A stretch of 64,000 nt of DNA. It comes from Eonycteris spelaea (lineage: Eukaryota; Chordata; Mammalia; Chiroptera; Pteropodidae). Positions 12,305-24,110 of the stretch are shown one piece after another. The notes beneath the pieces are model-generated. The model did not search any database. It was not told the origin of the DNA and was given only the letters and a program-made list of their open reading frames with translations. Within the stretch, counting starts at the first letter, position 1. Each line of letters opens with the position of its first letter. Position numbers and translations under genes: made by a program. The stretch spans positions 2,914,001 through 2,978,000 of the forward strand of contig PUFA01000105.1 in the NCBI GenBank assembly GCA_003508835.1, in the 5' to 3' direction.

Positions 12305-12395
12305 ACATATTTATGTAATATGTATGTATGTATGTGTACATATATATACACATACATACATACATATATATATATGTGTGTATATATATATATTT
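12305..12395. repeat. Compound TATG/TA/CATA microsatellite, self-complementary
   Basis: (TATG)n at 12319-12336 is mirrored by (CATA)n at 12350-12366 around a TA-rich centre, followed by (TA)n and (TG)n. The two arms are reverse complements and could extrude as a cruciform. Confidence 0.85.
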
Positions 12396-13492
12396 ATAAT
12401 CTCAAGTAGGTGATAAAGCAGGAGGTTCATGGTTTTGGCAAATGATGTTTCCTTTAACAATAAGATATTTTACCCCTGTATGTGGAAGGTAAAAATAGAC
12501 ATTAAGGATAACAAGTTATACTTTATGAAATTTTTTATTTTATTTAAAAATTTTTCATCCAAGGTCAAAAATGCTCTGATACTTTACTACACAATTCTAA
12601 ACTATGTAAGAAAAGTCCTCAGAAAGTGTCAGCATCTTTTAAATCCAAATGATTTGAGAGAGTTGGTGGGTAGTCCAGTGTTATTTTAGAAAACATGTCC
12701 TTGAACTAGAGAATAGTCTCATAATGTTCATTAATGTAGTTCACAAGTATTTTGATTGGGAAGAGGATAAAGTTGTATTATAAGGCCAAACGAAGCTATG
12801 GTATATCATTATATAGAGAGTATGGTCTATAGAGTAGGCAATAGTGATGTTTCAAGGTCATGGAACAGGGATTATGTCAGAACATTGGAAGATTTCCAAG
12901 CAAAGACTGTGTAGGAAGAAGTTTGTAATGTTTGTTGGCCTCTTGCTTACATTGTTCCAGTCGTTTGATTTGAACAGATACTACAGGAAGTCTGTGATAC
13001 AGTGAAACTGTCTTCACCTTCCTTAAGGCAAAATTGTGTTGTTGAACTCAATCCGAAGTTCATTTTATGGGCTTTTCCATGATGTGATTCAAATTCTAAT
13101 TTAAGAATGCTTTATGGATCAGAAAACATTGTGATTTTGACTTGTGCAGGCCTTTGATATGGAAATGGATCCGTAAAACCTTTTTGGCTGAAAGGTTTTG
13201 GCCTCTTGGCTTCTTCTGAAATTCTGTAAAGACTGAAAGCCAACAGTAATGGGACTGTTGAAAATATTCTGGACTATGATGATATATTATTCAGAGGGTT
13301 AAAGTAATATTAATGGAGTTTTTAAAAAATAAAATTAAAGAAAATTTGAGACAGAATTTCCATAACTCAAAATTATTTCTTTGTAATACATTGGAAACAT
13401 TTTGTAACTTAATGGATGCTGTATGATACTGTTTATTCATTTTCTACTTTTCAGGGTCAGAATGATGACTACAGGATAGGAATGTGTTTTCT
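12396..13492. other. Intronic, no gene seen
   Basis: No exon or nameable repeat was recognised in this AT-rich stretch. Confidence 0.4.
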
Positions 13493-13650
13493 AGTTTTGA
13501 CTTTGTCATCCAATTGAGGATAAGTCTCTGAACCTCTTGAATGTTAGTTTCATTGTACATTAAATACAGATGACAATATCTGTCCTGCTTTTCTCACAGG
13601 GAATGGTGCACAGTAGATGAGTTAATGTGCAAAAGTGATTTTGAAAACAT
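13493..13650 (+). repeat. MIR SINE (diverged)
   Basis: 'ctagttttgactttgtcatcc', 'gtctctgaacctcttgaatgttagtttcattgtacat' and 'aatggtgcacagtagatgagttaatg' follow the MIR order loosely. Confidence 0.5.
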
Positions 13651-13849
13651 ATAAAGAACTATCTAATGAATATTATCTATTCATTAATTTTTTAATGTCT
13701 AGATATTTTTAGTTAAAATAAATTTATGTAGAGGTGAATCTGGTTTGTGATTTGTATTTTATACACCTGGTATTTTTAATTAGTGTCATTCTTGATAATT
13801 TATTTATTATAATATATCATACAAATTGTTAAGCCGGTCGTTGTATTTC

Positions 13850-14640
13850 TTTTTCATTGCAAGTTTGCCGGCAAGTTCTCTCATTTTTAATGTGTTCAAA
13901 ATACTTTAATACAGTCTTCCTCTTTAAAGATTATTTAAGTTGAGCATAGAACTTTTTGGCAGTTATTTTCTTTCGAAGTTTTGACCCATTATTCTTTTGA
14001 CTCTGGCTTCCATCAAACCAGTTAATCTTATTGTTGCTTTGAAGATAATATGTCTTTGTCTCTCACTGATTTTAAGATTTTTCATCTGTCTTTAGTTTTC
14101 TGCAGTTTTACTATGATGTTTCTAGGTGTGGTTTTCTTTTTATTCATCCCTCTTAGAGTTTGGCGAGCTTCTTGCATCTGTGGATTGATACATTTCATCA
14201 CATGAAATTCACTGGTAAATTCTCGATGTATAGCTGTCCTCCATCTGTCTCCTTTCTTTTTCTGAGCTCTCAGTTATATATTTAACACATGGTTTCACTG
14301 TGTCCAGCGCGCTTCTTATACTTGTTAACAGTATTTTATACTCTACGCTTTCACTCTATGCTTGTTTGAATCTTTTCCTTTGAGTTTTGTTCTCTCAGTC
14401 AACCAACTTTCTTTCCACTATGTTCATACTGTCAGGCTCATAGATTGTTACTCTAATTACTGTATTTTTTCCAGTTTCCTGTGGATACCAATTTGCTTTC
14501 TCCATCCTTTGCTTTGTTACTTTGAATATACTGATCAGAGTTATTTGAAAGTTTTTGTCTGCTAATGCCGATAATTAGATTATTGCGAGCTTCTTTTCAG
14601 TGTCTCTCTTTACTCTTGGTTTTTGTAATTGTGTTTAAAA
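13850..14640. repeat. Old LINE (L1-like) fragment
   Basis: Contains 'cagttttactatgatgtttctaggtgtgg', 'ttagagtttggcgagcttcttgcatctgtgg' and 'ctctcagtcaaccaactttctttccac'. These belong to a widespread old mammalian LINE-related segment. The segment runs roughly collinear for about 0.8 kb. Subfamily and strand not resolved. The small + ORF at 14362-14565 is a by-product. Confidence 0.5.
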
Positions 14641-15123
14641 AACCGTAGAGGCTCCAGTAGTTTTTAAAAAGATTTTTAAAAATTATATCTGGCTTTTCTA
14701 GTTGGTCTTGGTGGTAGTTATTGGTCTACTGTGAATTACTTCTCTATTAACTGTCAGCTGAAATGGGTCATTATTTTTCGCCGGTTACAAAAATAGATGT
14801 ACAGGGATGCAAGATCATTACTTGGTGATAAACCTGGAGTTAGTGGTCCAACCTACAGGCTCTTAGAAATACAACTAACTCCAGCCTCGTTTGATTTTTT
14901 TCTTCCAGTTAACCAACTTTCTCATTTAAGTTAAAGAAGTGTTATTAAAAGAGACCAGATTCTACTAAGTAGTTATATTATGTACAGTATGGTTTGGAGA
15001 CAGTTCGTCTATTTCCTTTTTGAGGCAGAGCTTAGTAGCAGGTGTGAAAGCCCAAAAATGATTCAAAACTAGTAAAATCAAATTCATGGTAACTAACCAT
15101 AAGAAATTGGCAAACCTATTCTT

Positions 15124-15160
15124 ACACACAACACACACACACACACACACGCATACACAC
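15124..15160. repeat. (CA)n microsatellite
   Basis: About 14 CA units with a few interruptions (acaaca, gcata). Creates the Cys/Val run in a minus-strand chance ORF. Confidence 0.9.
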
Positions 15161-15759
15161 GGTAACTCTTTTCTGAACATAAGCACCCCATGATTTAAGA
15201 ATCATCTTAACTTACAAATGAATTCCACATAACGAGGGTGAATAATGTGGGAACTTTGGAGCCTTCTCCTACTTAGAAACCACCTTCCTTTGTTTTTTTA
15301 AATTGCGACTCTGAAAAGCAACTGACACATGTGGATGTCTTGTCAAATGCATATAATAGACTTAAGAAGTTAATAGTGTATCTTATTCGTATATGGATAA
15401 AACTCAGAACATATCTAGAAGAAATGTTACAAATAGTATTCAGTTGTTTTAGAAATAATGTATTTAACAATATACTTAAACCTAAGGTAACTATATTTCC
15501 GTGGATTAGCTTAGAATTTTTGTTAAATCTGTCTAGCGATGGATGGATACTCAAAGTGAATTAAAGTATGTAATGCCATTTTTACTTGGTTATATATTCC
15601 AGATGACATATTAGAAATCTCTGACATTTGGGGGCACAATCAAATGGAAGTTGGAGAAGGCCTGGAATGGACTCCTTTGCCTGCCTTCCAGTGTTCTAAG
15701 GTACATTAGGAAATTCTTTGAAGCTTGGTGAGAGGAAACTCTTTGAAGCTTGTACTATG

Positions 15760-16300
15760 GTGTTGCTGACTCATTATTTGGAGCTGACGTTCTGCTGAAC
15801 AACGCTTTGATTCTCATAGGGTATATCACATGCCTTTTGGTCCCTGCCTTACATCTTTCCAGCCTCATTTCCGATGCTGTCGATGAGTCTTGAAAACGTC
15901 GCTAGGCAGGCTGTGACTCAGTTGTGATGACTTCTCGCCTTGAGCTCGTGCTGCGTATCTTTGACTTTATGCTCTGTGACTTTATCAGCATGTCTTATGT
16001 CTCCCTCTGCCCTGGAAGTGCAGCCTCGATGTGGGGAGGAAATAACATCACTTGGGGAACCCCTCAATAGATAGGCAGTCCTGAGAGATTCTTCATAGTT
16101 TCTCAGAAGGCCCAGGTCGGATGGAACCTCACTTGGGCATGATGATAATGACCCAACTCCATACACTTGTATTGGCTTTTATCCTTTCTCTCTTTTACTT
16201 GATCTGGTACTTTATTCTGACTCTCTGGGATCACCGTCTACTATTTGCACACAGGTTTTATTTCAGAATCTGCTTTTCAAGGGAACTTGGCCTAAGATAT
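15760..16300. repeat. LTR-like interspersed repeat (family unassigned)
   Basis: The segment has a mixed-composition body with moderate CpG decay and ends 'cagaatctgcttttcaagggaacttggcctaagata'. That ending resembles the 3' end of mammalian ERVL/MaLR-class LTRs. No target duplication was identified. The minus ORF at 15918-16166 is not called. Confidence 0.35.
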
Positions 16301-16434
16301 ATAATAAATTGGTTTTTCTTCTCTAGAGGAAAATTTTTAAAGAAGTGAAAGAAAAATAATCAGGACTAAAAACCGAAGCCACATCCATTTATAATGAGAG
16401 AAAAATGATAAAGCTGAAACTATGTATTTCTCAA

Positions 16435-16435
<1 letters not shown>

Positions 16436-16468
<33 letters not shown>

Positions 16469-16488
16469 ACATATGTATATATATTTTA
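16436..16488. repeat. (GT)n/(TA)n microsatellite
   Basis: About 15 GT units from 16436 followed by 'acacatatgtatatatat'. Confidence 0.9.
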
Positions 16489-16609
16489 CAAATTCATTAT
16501 CTTTCAAGGCAATGAATAAGGCCTTTTAAATAATTCTTTTAGTAACTACGAGGTCATCTATTGACCTAAAGATTAATTTCTTTCCCTTCTTTCTTTTTTA
16601 CCTTCTTTT

Positions 16610-17075
16610 TATTTATACTGACTAGCACTCTACTCTATGCCCTGTTCTCAGTCAGGTAGGTCCTGGTGATATAATGAGTCAAAAAAAGTGACATGATTCC
16701 TGCCTCTTTGGAGAGTTTTACTTCCATGACATTTGTTAAATATTGACACAAATAAGTGCCATGTGCGAGAGAGAATGATGCATTGAAGGATCTGGGTACA
16801 CACTGCTGAGTTTGACTTAGGGAGGTCCGGGCAAGCCTCCTTGAGGAGGTGACACTTGAGCTGACATAGAAAGGATGAAAACAGTTAAGAAGGTGGAGAG
16901 AGAAGGGAAGAGTTTTCCACCAAGGACAAATGAAGTATGCTCAAGACCCTAATGATGGGGCAGCTTGGCAATTTTGAAGGTGCCGGCCTGAAGGAGGAGT
17001 GCGATGGGGTCGAGATGTATCAGGTATGAGGGACTGTCCCAAAATGTTTTAGATATTAAAGAATGAAGAGTGTGT
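16610..17075 (+). repeat. Ancient LINE-like element
   Basis: The order of phrases follows a well-known old mammalian repeat: 'ctctatgccctgttctcag...ggtcctggtgatataatgagtcaa', 'ggaggtccgggcaagcctccttgaggaggtgacacttgagctgacatagaaaggatg', 'aagaccctaatgatggggcagcttggcaattttgaagg'. The family name was not assigned with certainty. Confidence 0.55.
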
Positions 17076-17095
17076 GCAGTTGTGCATGTGATCAA

Positions 17096-17097
17096 GT

Positions 17098-17152
<55 letters not shown>
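17096..17152. repeat. (TG)n-(GA)n compound microsatellite
   Basis: A (TG)13 run changes directly to (GA)15 at about 17122. It combines a purine-pyrimidine alternating tract with a pure polypurine tract. Confidence 0.95.
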
Positions 17153-17155
<3 letters not shown>

Positions 17156-19057
17156 TGATGGTAAGGAGGGACCTTACAGATAAATGAGATAATGCATCAG
17201 CAAAAAATAAATGAAAGATCTGGGTAGAAAACTGTATTACATGTTATTAGATATTAATATAATAACATTACAAGTTGTGAACATATTAAAAGTTATAAAC
17301 ATATTAAACAAATATTAAAAGTTGTGAACATTTGAAAAATCTGAGAATTATAGGAATGGATAATTTTAGGTTAGTGAATTTCTACATAAACAGAGATGAA
17401 AGAAAAGGGATTAAAATATTTATTCATTATTGCTCAGTTTTATTCCTCCTGGCTTGTGATGCTACCTTAAAAACTGTACGAGGCTCTTAAAGGTCTGTAT
17501 ATCTCAGTAATTTTACATTATTATAAAAAAATTATGTACTTTTACTAGTTGTCTGTTAATTTTCAGGGTTGTAGAATTGTAGGTAGACTTTTCAAAAAGT
17601 ATTTCAACTAAAACTCGACTTGAGATTGATTTTAATAGTGTAGCACAGAGTCTGTACAGTTGCTGCTGGAGCATGGTGCATAGCCACATTTAATTACTTA
17701 GTCCCAAGTCAGTTCTTGTACTTGGGTTTTGATAAAATTAAATTGTCTATGTACTCTTATAAGTCTGGATTCTGGTTCTGCTAATTTCTCCCAAATTTGA
17801 AGCACAAGGAACTAGAGACAAATCATTTTCCATTTAGAGCCATATTTCCTTAAATATTTCTTAGCAATTTTTCCTTAATAGAACCCAAAATTATATTCCA
17901 GACAGTGAAATGACCCTTTAAGATTTAGCATAACATATGCAATAGCTCTTACTAGCTATCCTCTCTTTTTAATGTTTATGTTTCTAGGTTACTTGTAAAC
18001 TTAATCTTCTGTGAAATCTCTTAATTCATGAAGATGTTTTATTTTAAAAACATTTAATAAATAAATGATAAACAGATATTTATTCATTAATTATCATGAA
18101 AGACGATTTTGGGCCATGAGTAGTGACAGGGAATTAATTGGGCTGATTCTTAAGGTATTGAATAAACAAGTATAAGATAAAGACTGGGATTTTTTGATTT
18201 GTTCCTTATGATGTTCATGGTAGAAGATAACTACCCTTAGAAAAACAAACTCAGAGCAAAATCCTCTCTTTTATTTTTTGTAGACCAAAAATTAGAACAC
18301 AGAGCACTGTTTCCATTGATTATCGTTATGAGGATGAACCGTAGTTGTCAACTTGTAGACATTATTAAAAATGATGCAAAATGTGCTAAAATTTTCCCAT
18401 CACACATTACCCAGTAACCCCCAAAACCCAAAAAATATTTTGGGGACATGTGAAAGGGCCCTTAAGTATTAGAAGTCTAATTGCAATAGTCTATTTTTCT
18501 TTAAAAAATAAAAGGAAGTATTTCAGAATATTGATAGTGATCATAGAACTGTCGTTAGTTTTTTTATCCTACTTTTATTTTCCAAGTACGTTTTAATAAG
18601 TATGATGTATTTTTACAATAAAAATGTAAGTAAACACTTCTTGAATGAAAAGAATGAATATCTGAAGGAAAACTTGAAAGTGGTAATTTTTGTTAAATAT
18701 AAATAGTTTCCTTGTGGGTGTTTATTTTTTATACTTTTCTGAATGTGTATATATTTTTAATGATAAAATTATATATAGAGAAAAATGATGTGGAAGAATC
18801 TTCTATTCCATGCTAAGTTAAACTCTTTGAAGATGCATCTAGTGTGACAATTTCTTTGCCTCTCAACAGTATGAGAGACAACATGTGTTTGGTTGTTTCT
18901 TACTCAGATCCAAGAATTACTATTTGTTTTAAATAAGTTGTTTTAAAGACATTATAGATTAGCCTCACTAATTTGTCCTAATAGATAACTAAGAGAACAA
19001 TTTAATATTGCCAAGTTTTACCTTTATGTGTTTTGTGAAGAGCAAAGAGCAATCTAC

Positions 19058-19059
<2 letters not shown>
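17153..19059. other. Intronic, no gene seen
   Basis: AT-rich. A short internal near-repeat of 'aagttgtgaacatattaaa' occurs around 17271-17330. No exon or named repeat was recognised. Confidence 0.4.
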
Positions 19060-19097
<38 letters not shown>

Positions 19098-19099
19098 TT
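19060..19099. repeat. (TC)n-T microsatellite
   Basis: About 15 TC units followed by a T run. Confidence 0.95.
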
Positions 19100-19455
19100 A
19101 AATGGTGGTAACAGGGGTGAAGATTACAGACAGACTCTTCACTCACAAGCCCCTAGACCTACTCACTTAGCAGCTGTGGTGTGAATTGGATCATATCTAC
19201 TCCAACATGTGTATGCTGGGGGATAGCTATGCTTTTAAGGATGGAAGGCTTTTATGTTCTTCCTCCATGAAAGAAAAAGTATTACTCTTTAATTATGATG
19301 CTTTACTTGGGGGAAATATTTGTTACATAAACAAGTTTTGAAAATAGATTTTAAACAGAAAGCCTCAGTGTCCCTGTTAAAGGAATGGGAAACAGTGGTA
19401 ATTGGAAAAAGCTCAGACTCTAAGCTATATTGAGCAGTTTTGAGATCACCACTCA

Positions 19456-20220
19456 CCATGAGGAGACACTGGTCACATATCCCTTTGAGGCAGTGATTTC
19501 TTTGCCTTCAGATGTATACACAGAAGTGGGATTGCTGGCTCATATGGTAGTTCTGTTTTTAAGGAACCTGTGTACTGAGGAACCTATGTACTGTTTTACA
19601 TAATAGCTGTACAAGTTGCCATTCCCATCATGGGTACACAAGTGTTTCCTTTCCTCCACATCCTCACCAGCACTTATCTCTTGCCTTTCTGATAACAGCC
19701 AGCCTAACCAGGTGTGAGGTGATGCTGCATTGCGGTTTTGATTTGCAATTCTCTGCTTAATGGTTAGTGATACTGAGCACCTTTTTATGTACCTGTTGGC
19801 CATTCGTATATCTTCTTTGGAAAAATGGGTATTCATGTCTTCTACCTGTTTCTTAATTGGAGCGTTATTTTTTTGTTATTGAGTTTTATGAGTTTCTTCT
19901 ATATTTTGTAGATTAATCCCTTATCAGATAGATTATTTACAAATACTTTCTCTTATTCTGTAGACTGCCTTTTTATTTTATTGTTTCTTTTGCTGTGCAG
20001 AAGCTTTTTAGTTTAATGTACTACCGGCTGATTTTTGTTTTTGTTGCTTGTACTTTTGACGCCATATCTAAAAATTGATTGCCAAGACCAATGTCTAGGA
20101 ACTTTTTCCCTATGTTTTCATCTTAAGAGTTTCATGGTTTCAGATCTTCCATTTCAAGTCTTTAATCCATTTTAAGTTAGTTTTTGTGAGCGATATGAGA
20201 AAGAGGTCCAATTTCATTAA
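19456..20220 (-). mobile_element. L1 retrotransposon, ORF2 3' part (antisense)
   Basis: The + strand is the reverse complement of the C-terminal ORF2 region of L1. In order: 'agaagtgggattgctggctcatatgg', 'ctccacatcctcaccagcact', 'aggtgtgaggtgatgctgcattgcggttttgatttgcaattc', 'tgttggccattcgtatatcttctttgg', 'cccttatcagatagattatttacaaatac', 'gctgtgcagaagctttttagttt', 'tctttaatccattttaagtt', 'gaggtccaatttcatt'. A 98-codon minus ORF at 19540-19836 is a surviving scrap of ORF2. No intact ORF remains. The 3' UTR and poly(A) tail were not identified at the 19.4-kb end. Confidence 0.85.
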
Positions 20221-20290
20221 TCAAGAAAAAAAAGAAGAGACATTACAACTGATAGCACAAAAATACAAAGAACCATAAGGGATTGCTGTG
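20221..20290 (+). mobile_element. Inverted 5' segment of the same L1
   Basis: Immediately next to the antisense L1, the + strand reads as sense ORF2 from an upstream part of L1: 'gaagagacattacaactgatagcacaaaaatacaaag...cataagggattgctg'. Opposite orientation with a missing middle is the mark of twin-primed L1 insertion. Confidence 0.65.
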
Positions 20291-20983
20291 CCCTGACTCT
20301 ACTTTTATTCTTTGTTCTTCAAAGTTTTATGCCCTGGAACTCTTGGGATGAACTTTGGTGGCTGCTTTATTGATAGGTCCTGGAGATCCCTTTTAACTAT
20401 TGACATCATCTTCGTATCTCTGGTTCTTTCTTATATTTCCAGCTACTCATGAAAAATCTCACCAGTCATTGTTTTGGGACCCTGGAATCTTCTCTCAAAG
20501 ATATTGGTTTAGATTGTTTTTCCAGTACTCAGATACTCAGATTTTTATACTTTAAGGGGAAATAAAATTGGCTTATCTTAACCCTGGTTTTGGCCCCCAT
20601 TACCTCTCAGATCCAGTCTAAATTTAGTAAGTGTTTTATTTTACCATATCTGGAAATGTCTTTTCTTCTATCGTTTATTGGTCTGTAAAAACTTTTCACA
20701 TATAAATTTGAAACAGAATGGAACACATGCATGTTTTATGTAAACTAATTGTTTTCTTGTGGAATTTACTGTTAATAAGGCTTTTATTTCCTGGAGTAAA
20801 GTAAGAGGACTGTTAGGAGCTAGGGCAGTGATACATGCAACAAGAGTCTGTATAACCAAATCAGTCATTTTTTAGGTGTTGTGAGAGACGATTCTAACAA
20901 TTATATTTTATAGGAAAACACATTTCCAGAAAAACAACTGGAACAAAAATAAGGTCGTCTGGTAGGATCATAACTAATTTTAT

Positions 20984-21379
20984 ACACACACACACACACA
21001 CACCACACACACACATACACACACACATATATAAAAATATATAATATGTGTATACATATTATATACATATATATTATATATATACGCACATATGTATATA
21101 TGTATATAAAATTATAATAATATATACATGTATATAACATATATAATATATATATAATATATATAAAATAAATATATAATATATATAAAATATATACACA
21201 TATAATATATATATAAAATATATATATAATATATAATATATATAAAATATATACATATATAATATATAATATATATATAAAATATATACATATAATATAT
21301 ACATGTATATAAAATATATACATATAATATATACATGTATATAAATATATAATATATATATAAAATGTATATATATAAA
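20984..21379. repeat. ~400-bp (CA)n/(TA)n low-complexity tract
   Basis: Starts with (CA)n to 21027, then about 350 bp of (TA)n with interspersed AATA, ACATATA and CATGTATATAA units. Longer period units such as 'atatacatgtatataaaatatatacatata' recur near 21297-21340. The long minus ORFs here are Tyr/Ile-rich artefacts. Confidence 0.95.
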
Positions 21380-22599
21380 ATTGGAAGGTGATGCTATTAG
21401 TAGATGAGTTTCTAGCCACAACAAAAGTTTGTCTCTGTTGCTCCCTAAACTGTGTTAAATATTGTTATACAAACTTCCCGTCATTTTATACCTTTGATAT
21501 TTTCTTCCCCTGTCTCCGCTTACTAGCCTTTGATAAATCACAAATCACTATTTAAATTTTAACTTGTTATTACTTTGTGTTGTATAAGAAAATTCTCCAC
21601 CTTCTCTGCAGAGTAAAATGTGACTGGTTTCTAATATAGTTAGTCCTAGGTGTCTGTCTGTCAGTAAACTTTGGTAAAAGTTTATTGATGGAGATGGAGT
21701 TTCCTATAGCTCCCATGTGGCTTTAACCTTCGTCCACATAAATCACAGCCTCCCTGAGCTCTTGTCCCCCAGATATTAGCAGTTCACAAAAACACTTGTT
21801 CATTTAGATCCTTCTGGTGTGGAATACACCACTGTTTTCTTCTAATAGTTCAGATAATAGAGAGTTGACCGTTTTAAATCAAAATAGCATTCTTGGCATG
21901 TGTTTGCAGAATACGTTTTAAAGGATGTGTATCTCTGTCTTAGAGATAATCATGCACATAACTGTCCTTAGGTTTTAGATATTATTCAGTGTTTTTTAGA
22001 AAATATTTTCTATTTAAGCCTTTTCTTTATTTGTTCACCTACTATATCTTTTACTGCTGTATCCCAGGAATACTTAAATTTAAACTGTGTATTTGCTGAT
22101 AAAGCCCTTTGGCGTTTACCGGGGATGGAAGCAGGAACATGAGCCCATCTTAGAATTCTACAAATGTTTAGTGTACCCGTGGGTTTTCACACTCTAGATT
22201 TATGTAATGCTCTTGGGCCACCCTGGCAGGAAACGCGATTAAACTTGTTACTGTTCATTTTGTAAATGAAATTAAACTACATAGTCTACGGTCATTGTAG
22301 TATAATCTTTTGTATGCAATTTCAAAATTCATTCCAAAAGTTTGTATATGTTAAAGACAAAATTCTGCCTTAGTAAGTTATCTTTTAAAAATATACATGT
22401 TTAAAAGGGAAACCTCAGAAAGGCATGACGAATGTTAATGTGTAATTATGCTGCAATAAATCCTCACGGTGAAGGATTCTTTCGAGGATATTCAGCTCCT
22501 GCTACCAAAAATAGCTTCCTGCAGCTATAGTAAAACACAGGCAAAGCTCATAGTTGCACGAATGTGTACAAAAATGAGAAATCACAGAGGCATGTTCAA
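21380..22599. other. Intronic, no gene seen
   Basis: No exon pair or named repeat was recognised. Confidence 0.4.
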
Positions 22600-22717
22600 G
22601 GGAGGGAGGGAGGAGGAGGGAGGGGAGGGGAGAAGGAGAGGAGAGAGAGAGAGAGAGGAGAGAGAGAGGAGGAGGAGAGAGGAGGAGGAGGAGAGAGAAG
22701 GAGGAGGAGGAGAGAGG
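22600..22717 (+). repeat. Polypurine (GGA/GA)n tract
   Basis: About 118 bp of almost pure purine on the + strand, made of GGGA, GGA and GA units with mirror-symmetric parts. The Glu/Arg-rich ORFs overlapping it are artefacts. Confidence 0.95.
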
Positions 22718-23902
22718 CATACTCTCTTCCCAGATAAGTGTCAATTGCGGTAGATACTGCAGATATTTTATAGTGTCCATAATGTAGAGACATAAATTCT
22801 CTTAGAGATTTATATTGTACCAATCCATATGTTAGCAAATAAGAAAGTATGACAACAGCTGGAGTTAAAGGAGGATGGCAGTTGATGACAGATCTAATTT
22901 AATTTGAACTTTGAATAACAGTAGACAATAAGAAGAAGAATTCTTGTAATTAATATCAAAGCTTTGATATAAGGAAGTACCCAATTTGCAAAGCAAGTAC
23001 GGAACATAGAACATTGTGAAAAAGAGAAGAAAGTTGACTAGTAAAACATCAGAAGAGGAAGAAGATGCAGCGAGGACTAAGATGGATTTGTTTCAGCCAT
23101 TTTTGGCGAAGTGTTTCACGATGACTTTACGTAGAGGATGATCATTAAGACCAGAACCAGCGTATATCATTAGATTCATTTTATATATAATATTGCTTAA
23201 GTTAACTCATTTATCAATAAACCATATATGTATGGTTTACTACTAGTTGTGAGTTCAGGGATTCTCCACTGAGTCTTTCTGTTTCTATAGAATGAAGAGT
23301 CAGACAATCCTTTTGGCTGTCATTGTAAACAATCATATGAAAATGATCATAGCCATTGAATTTTTGTCCTCTAGCGGGAAGAACAGTGCAGAAGTCCGTT
23401 TACCGCAACGTACTCCAACTACATTCGTGGGCTCCCTGACTCAGAAACCTTCAGAAGAGCTAATAAAATGCAGAACCCCATCTCAGACCAAGCTGTTTGG
23501 GTGGAGCTGAGAAATCTACATTTAACCAACTCTCTGGGTGATAACTGAACACAAAGAGGCACAACTTGATAGAACGCCATCAGAATAAAAACTGTTCCTG
23601 TTGGAGTATGAACACATACCACGACAGTACAATAGGCATTTTATTCTGTCTCATTTTTCTTTCAAACATTTCTCCCTCAAACCATTGTAAAGTGCAGAAA
23701 TAACAGAGACATAAAGATCTACAAATAAGGAATGTTTGTTATGGATTCTTTGTTGACTAAGACACCCCTCCTCCCCTTCGCTCAGCAAGGGACCAGGTGC
23801 CTGAGAAGCCATTTTGCCCAGGAAGCATCACAGGTAGCCACCTGCCGTGTTAAACATATTGTAAAACCTCGGGGGAAAAAACAGATTTTTTTTTTTTTCC
23901 AG
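22718..23902 (+). other. Intron flank before the 23.9-kb exon
   Basis: No repeat was named. The last bases (13 T, CC, AG at 23886-23902) form a strong 3' splice site. Confidence 0.5.
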
Positions 23903-24110
23903 TGGATCAAGCTGGAAGCTTTTATCTTGCAGATAACATTAGCGGGAGAAAAGCCAGTGGCTCTGCTGGGTCACGAAGTCTTCATTATGTTGCTTTTGTT
24001 GATGATTACACACAAGAACAAGCAAGAGATGCTGCAGTGGGCGCCTCACACCTGCCTGGAATGCAGATTGCATGGGATCGTCCTGAAATATGCCACTTTG
24101 AAAAATCTCT
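23903..24110 (+). CDS. Internal coding exon of an unidentified gene
   Basis: 208 bp bounded by a strong acceptor (13 T then CCAG, ending 23902) and a donor GTAAGC at 24111. In the phase-1 frame it encodes about 69 residues without a stop. They begin DQAGSFYLADNISGRKASG, include HYVAFVDDYTQEQARDAA, and end PEICHFEKSL. Codon choice and residue mix look like real soluble protein: Asp/Gly/Ser/Ala rich, one Cys, two Trp/Met-type residues near the end, no signal peptide or membrane segment. The exon leaves in phase 2. A second frame (WIKLEAFILQ...) is also open but is hydrophobic and Lys-rich and looks less natural. The proposed first exon at 9832-9868 has the matching phase. I did not recognise the family, and no known domain could be assigned. 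It could also be a lineage-specific or decayed exon; no later exon in the window clearly continues it. Confidence 0.6.

Noticed and set aside
12305..12395. Possible CRISPR-like or satellite array
   Set aside because: Simple tetranucleotide microsatellite in a mammalian genome with no spacer structure.
19540..19836. 98-codon minus ORF
   Set aside because: Not a host gene; it is a remnant of L1 ORF2.
20901..21419. 172-codon and overlapping minus ORFs rich in Tyr and Ile
   Set aside because: They translate a CA/TA microsatellite; composition is pure low complexity.
22469..22838. Glu/Arg-rich and Ser/Leu-rich ORFs on both strands
   Set aside because: Encoded by the polypurine tract.
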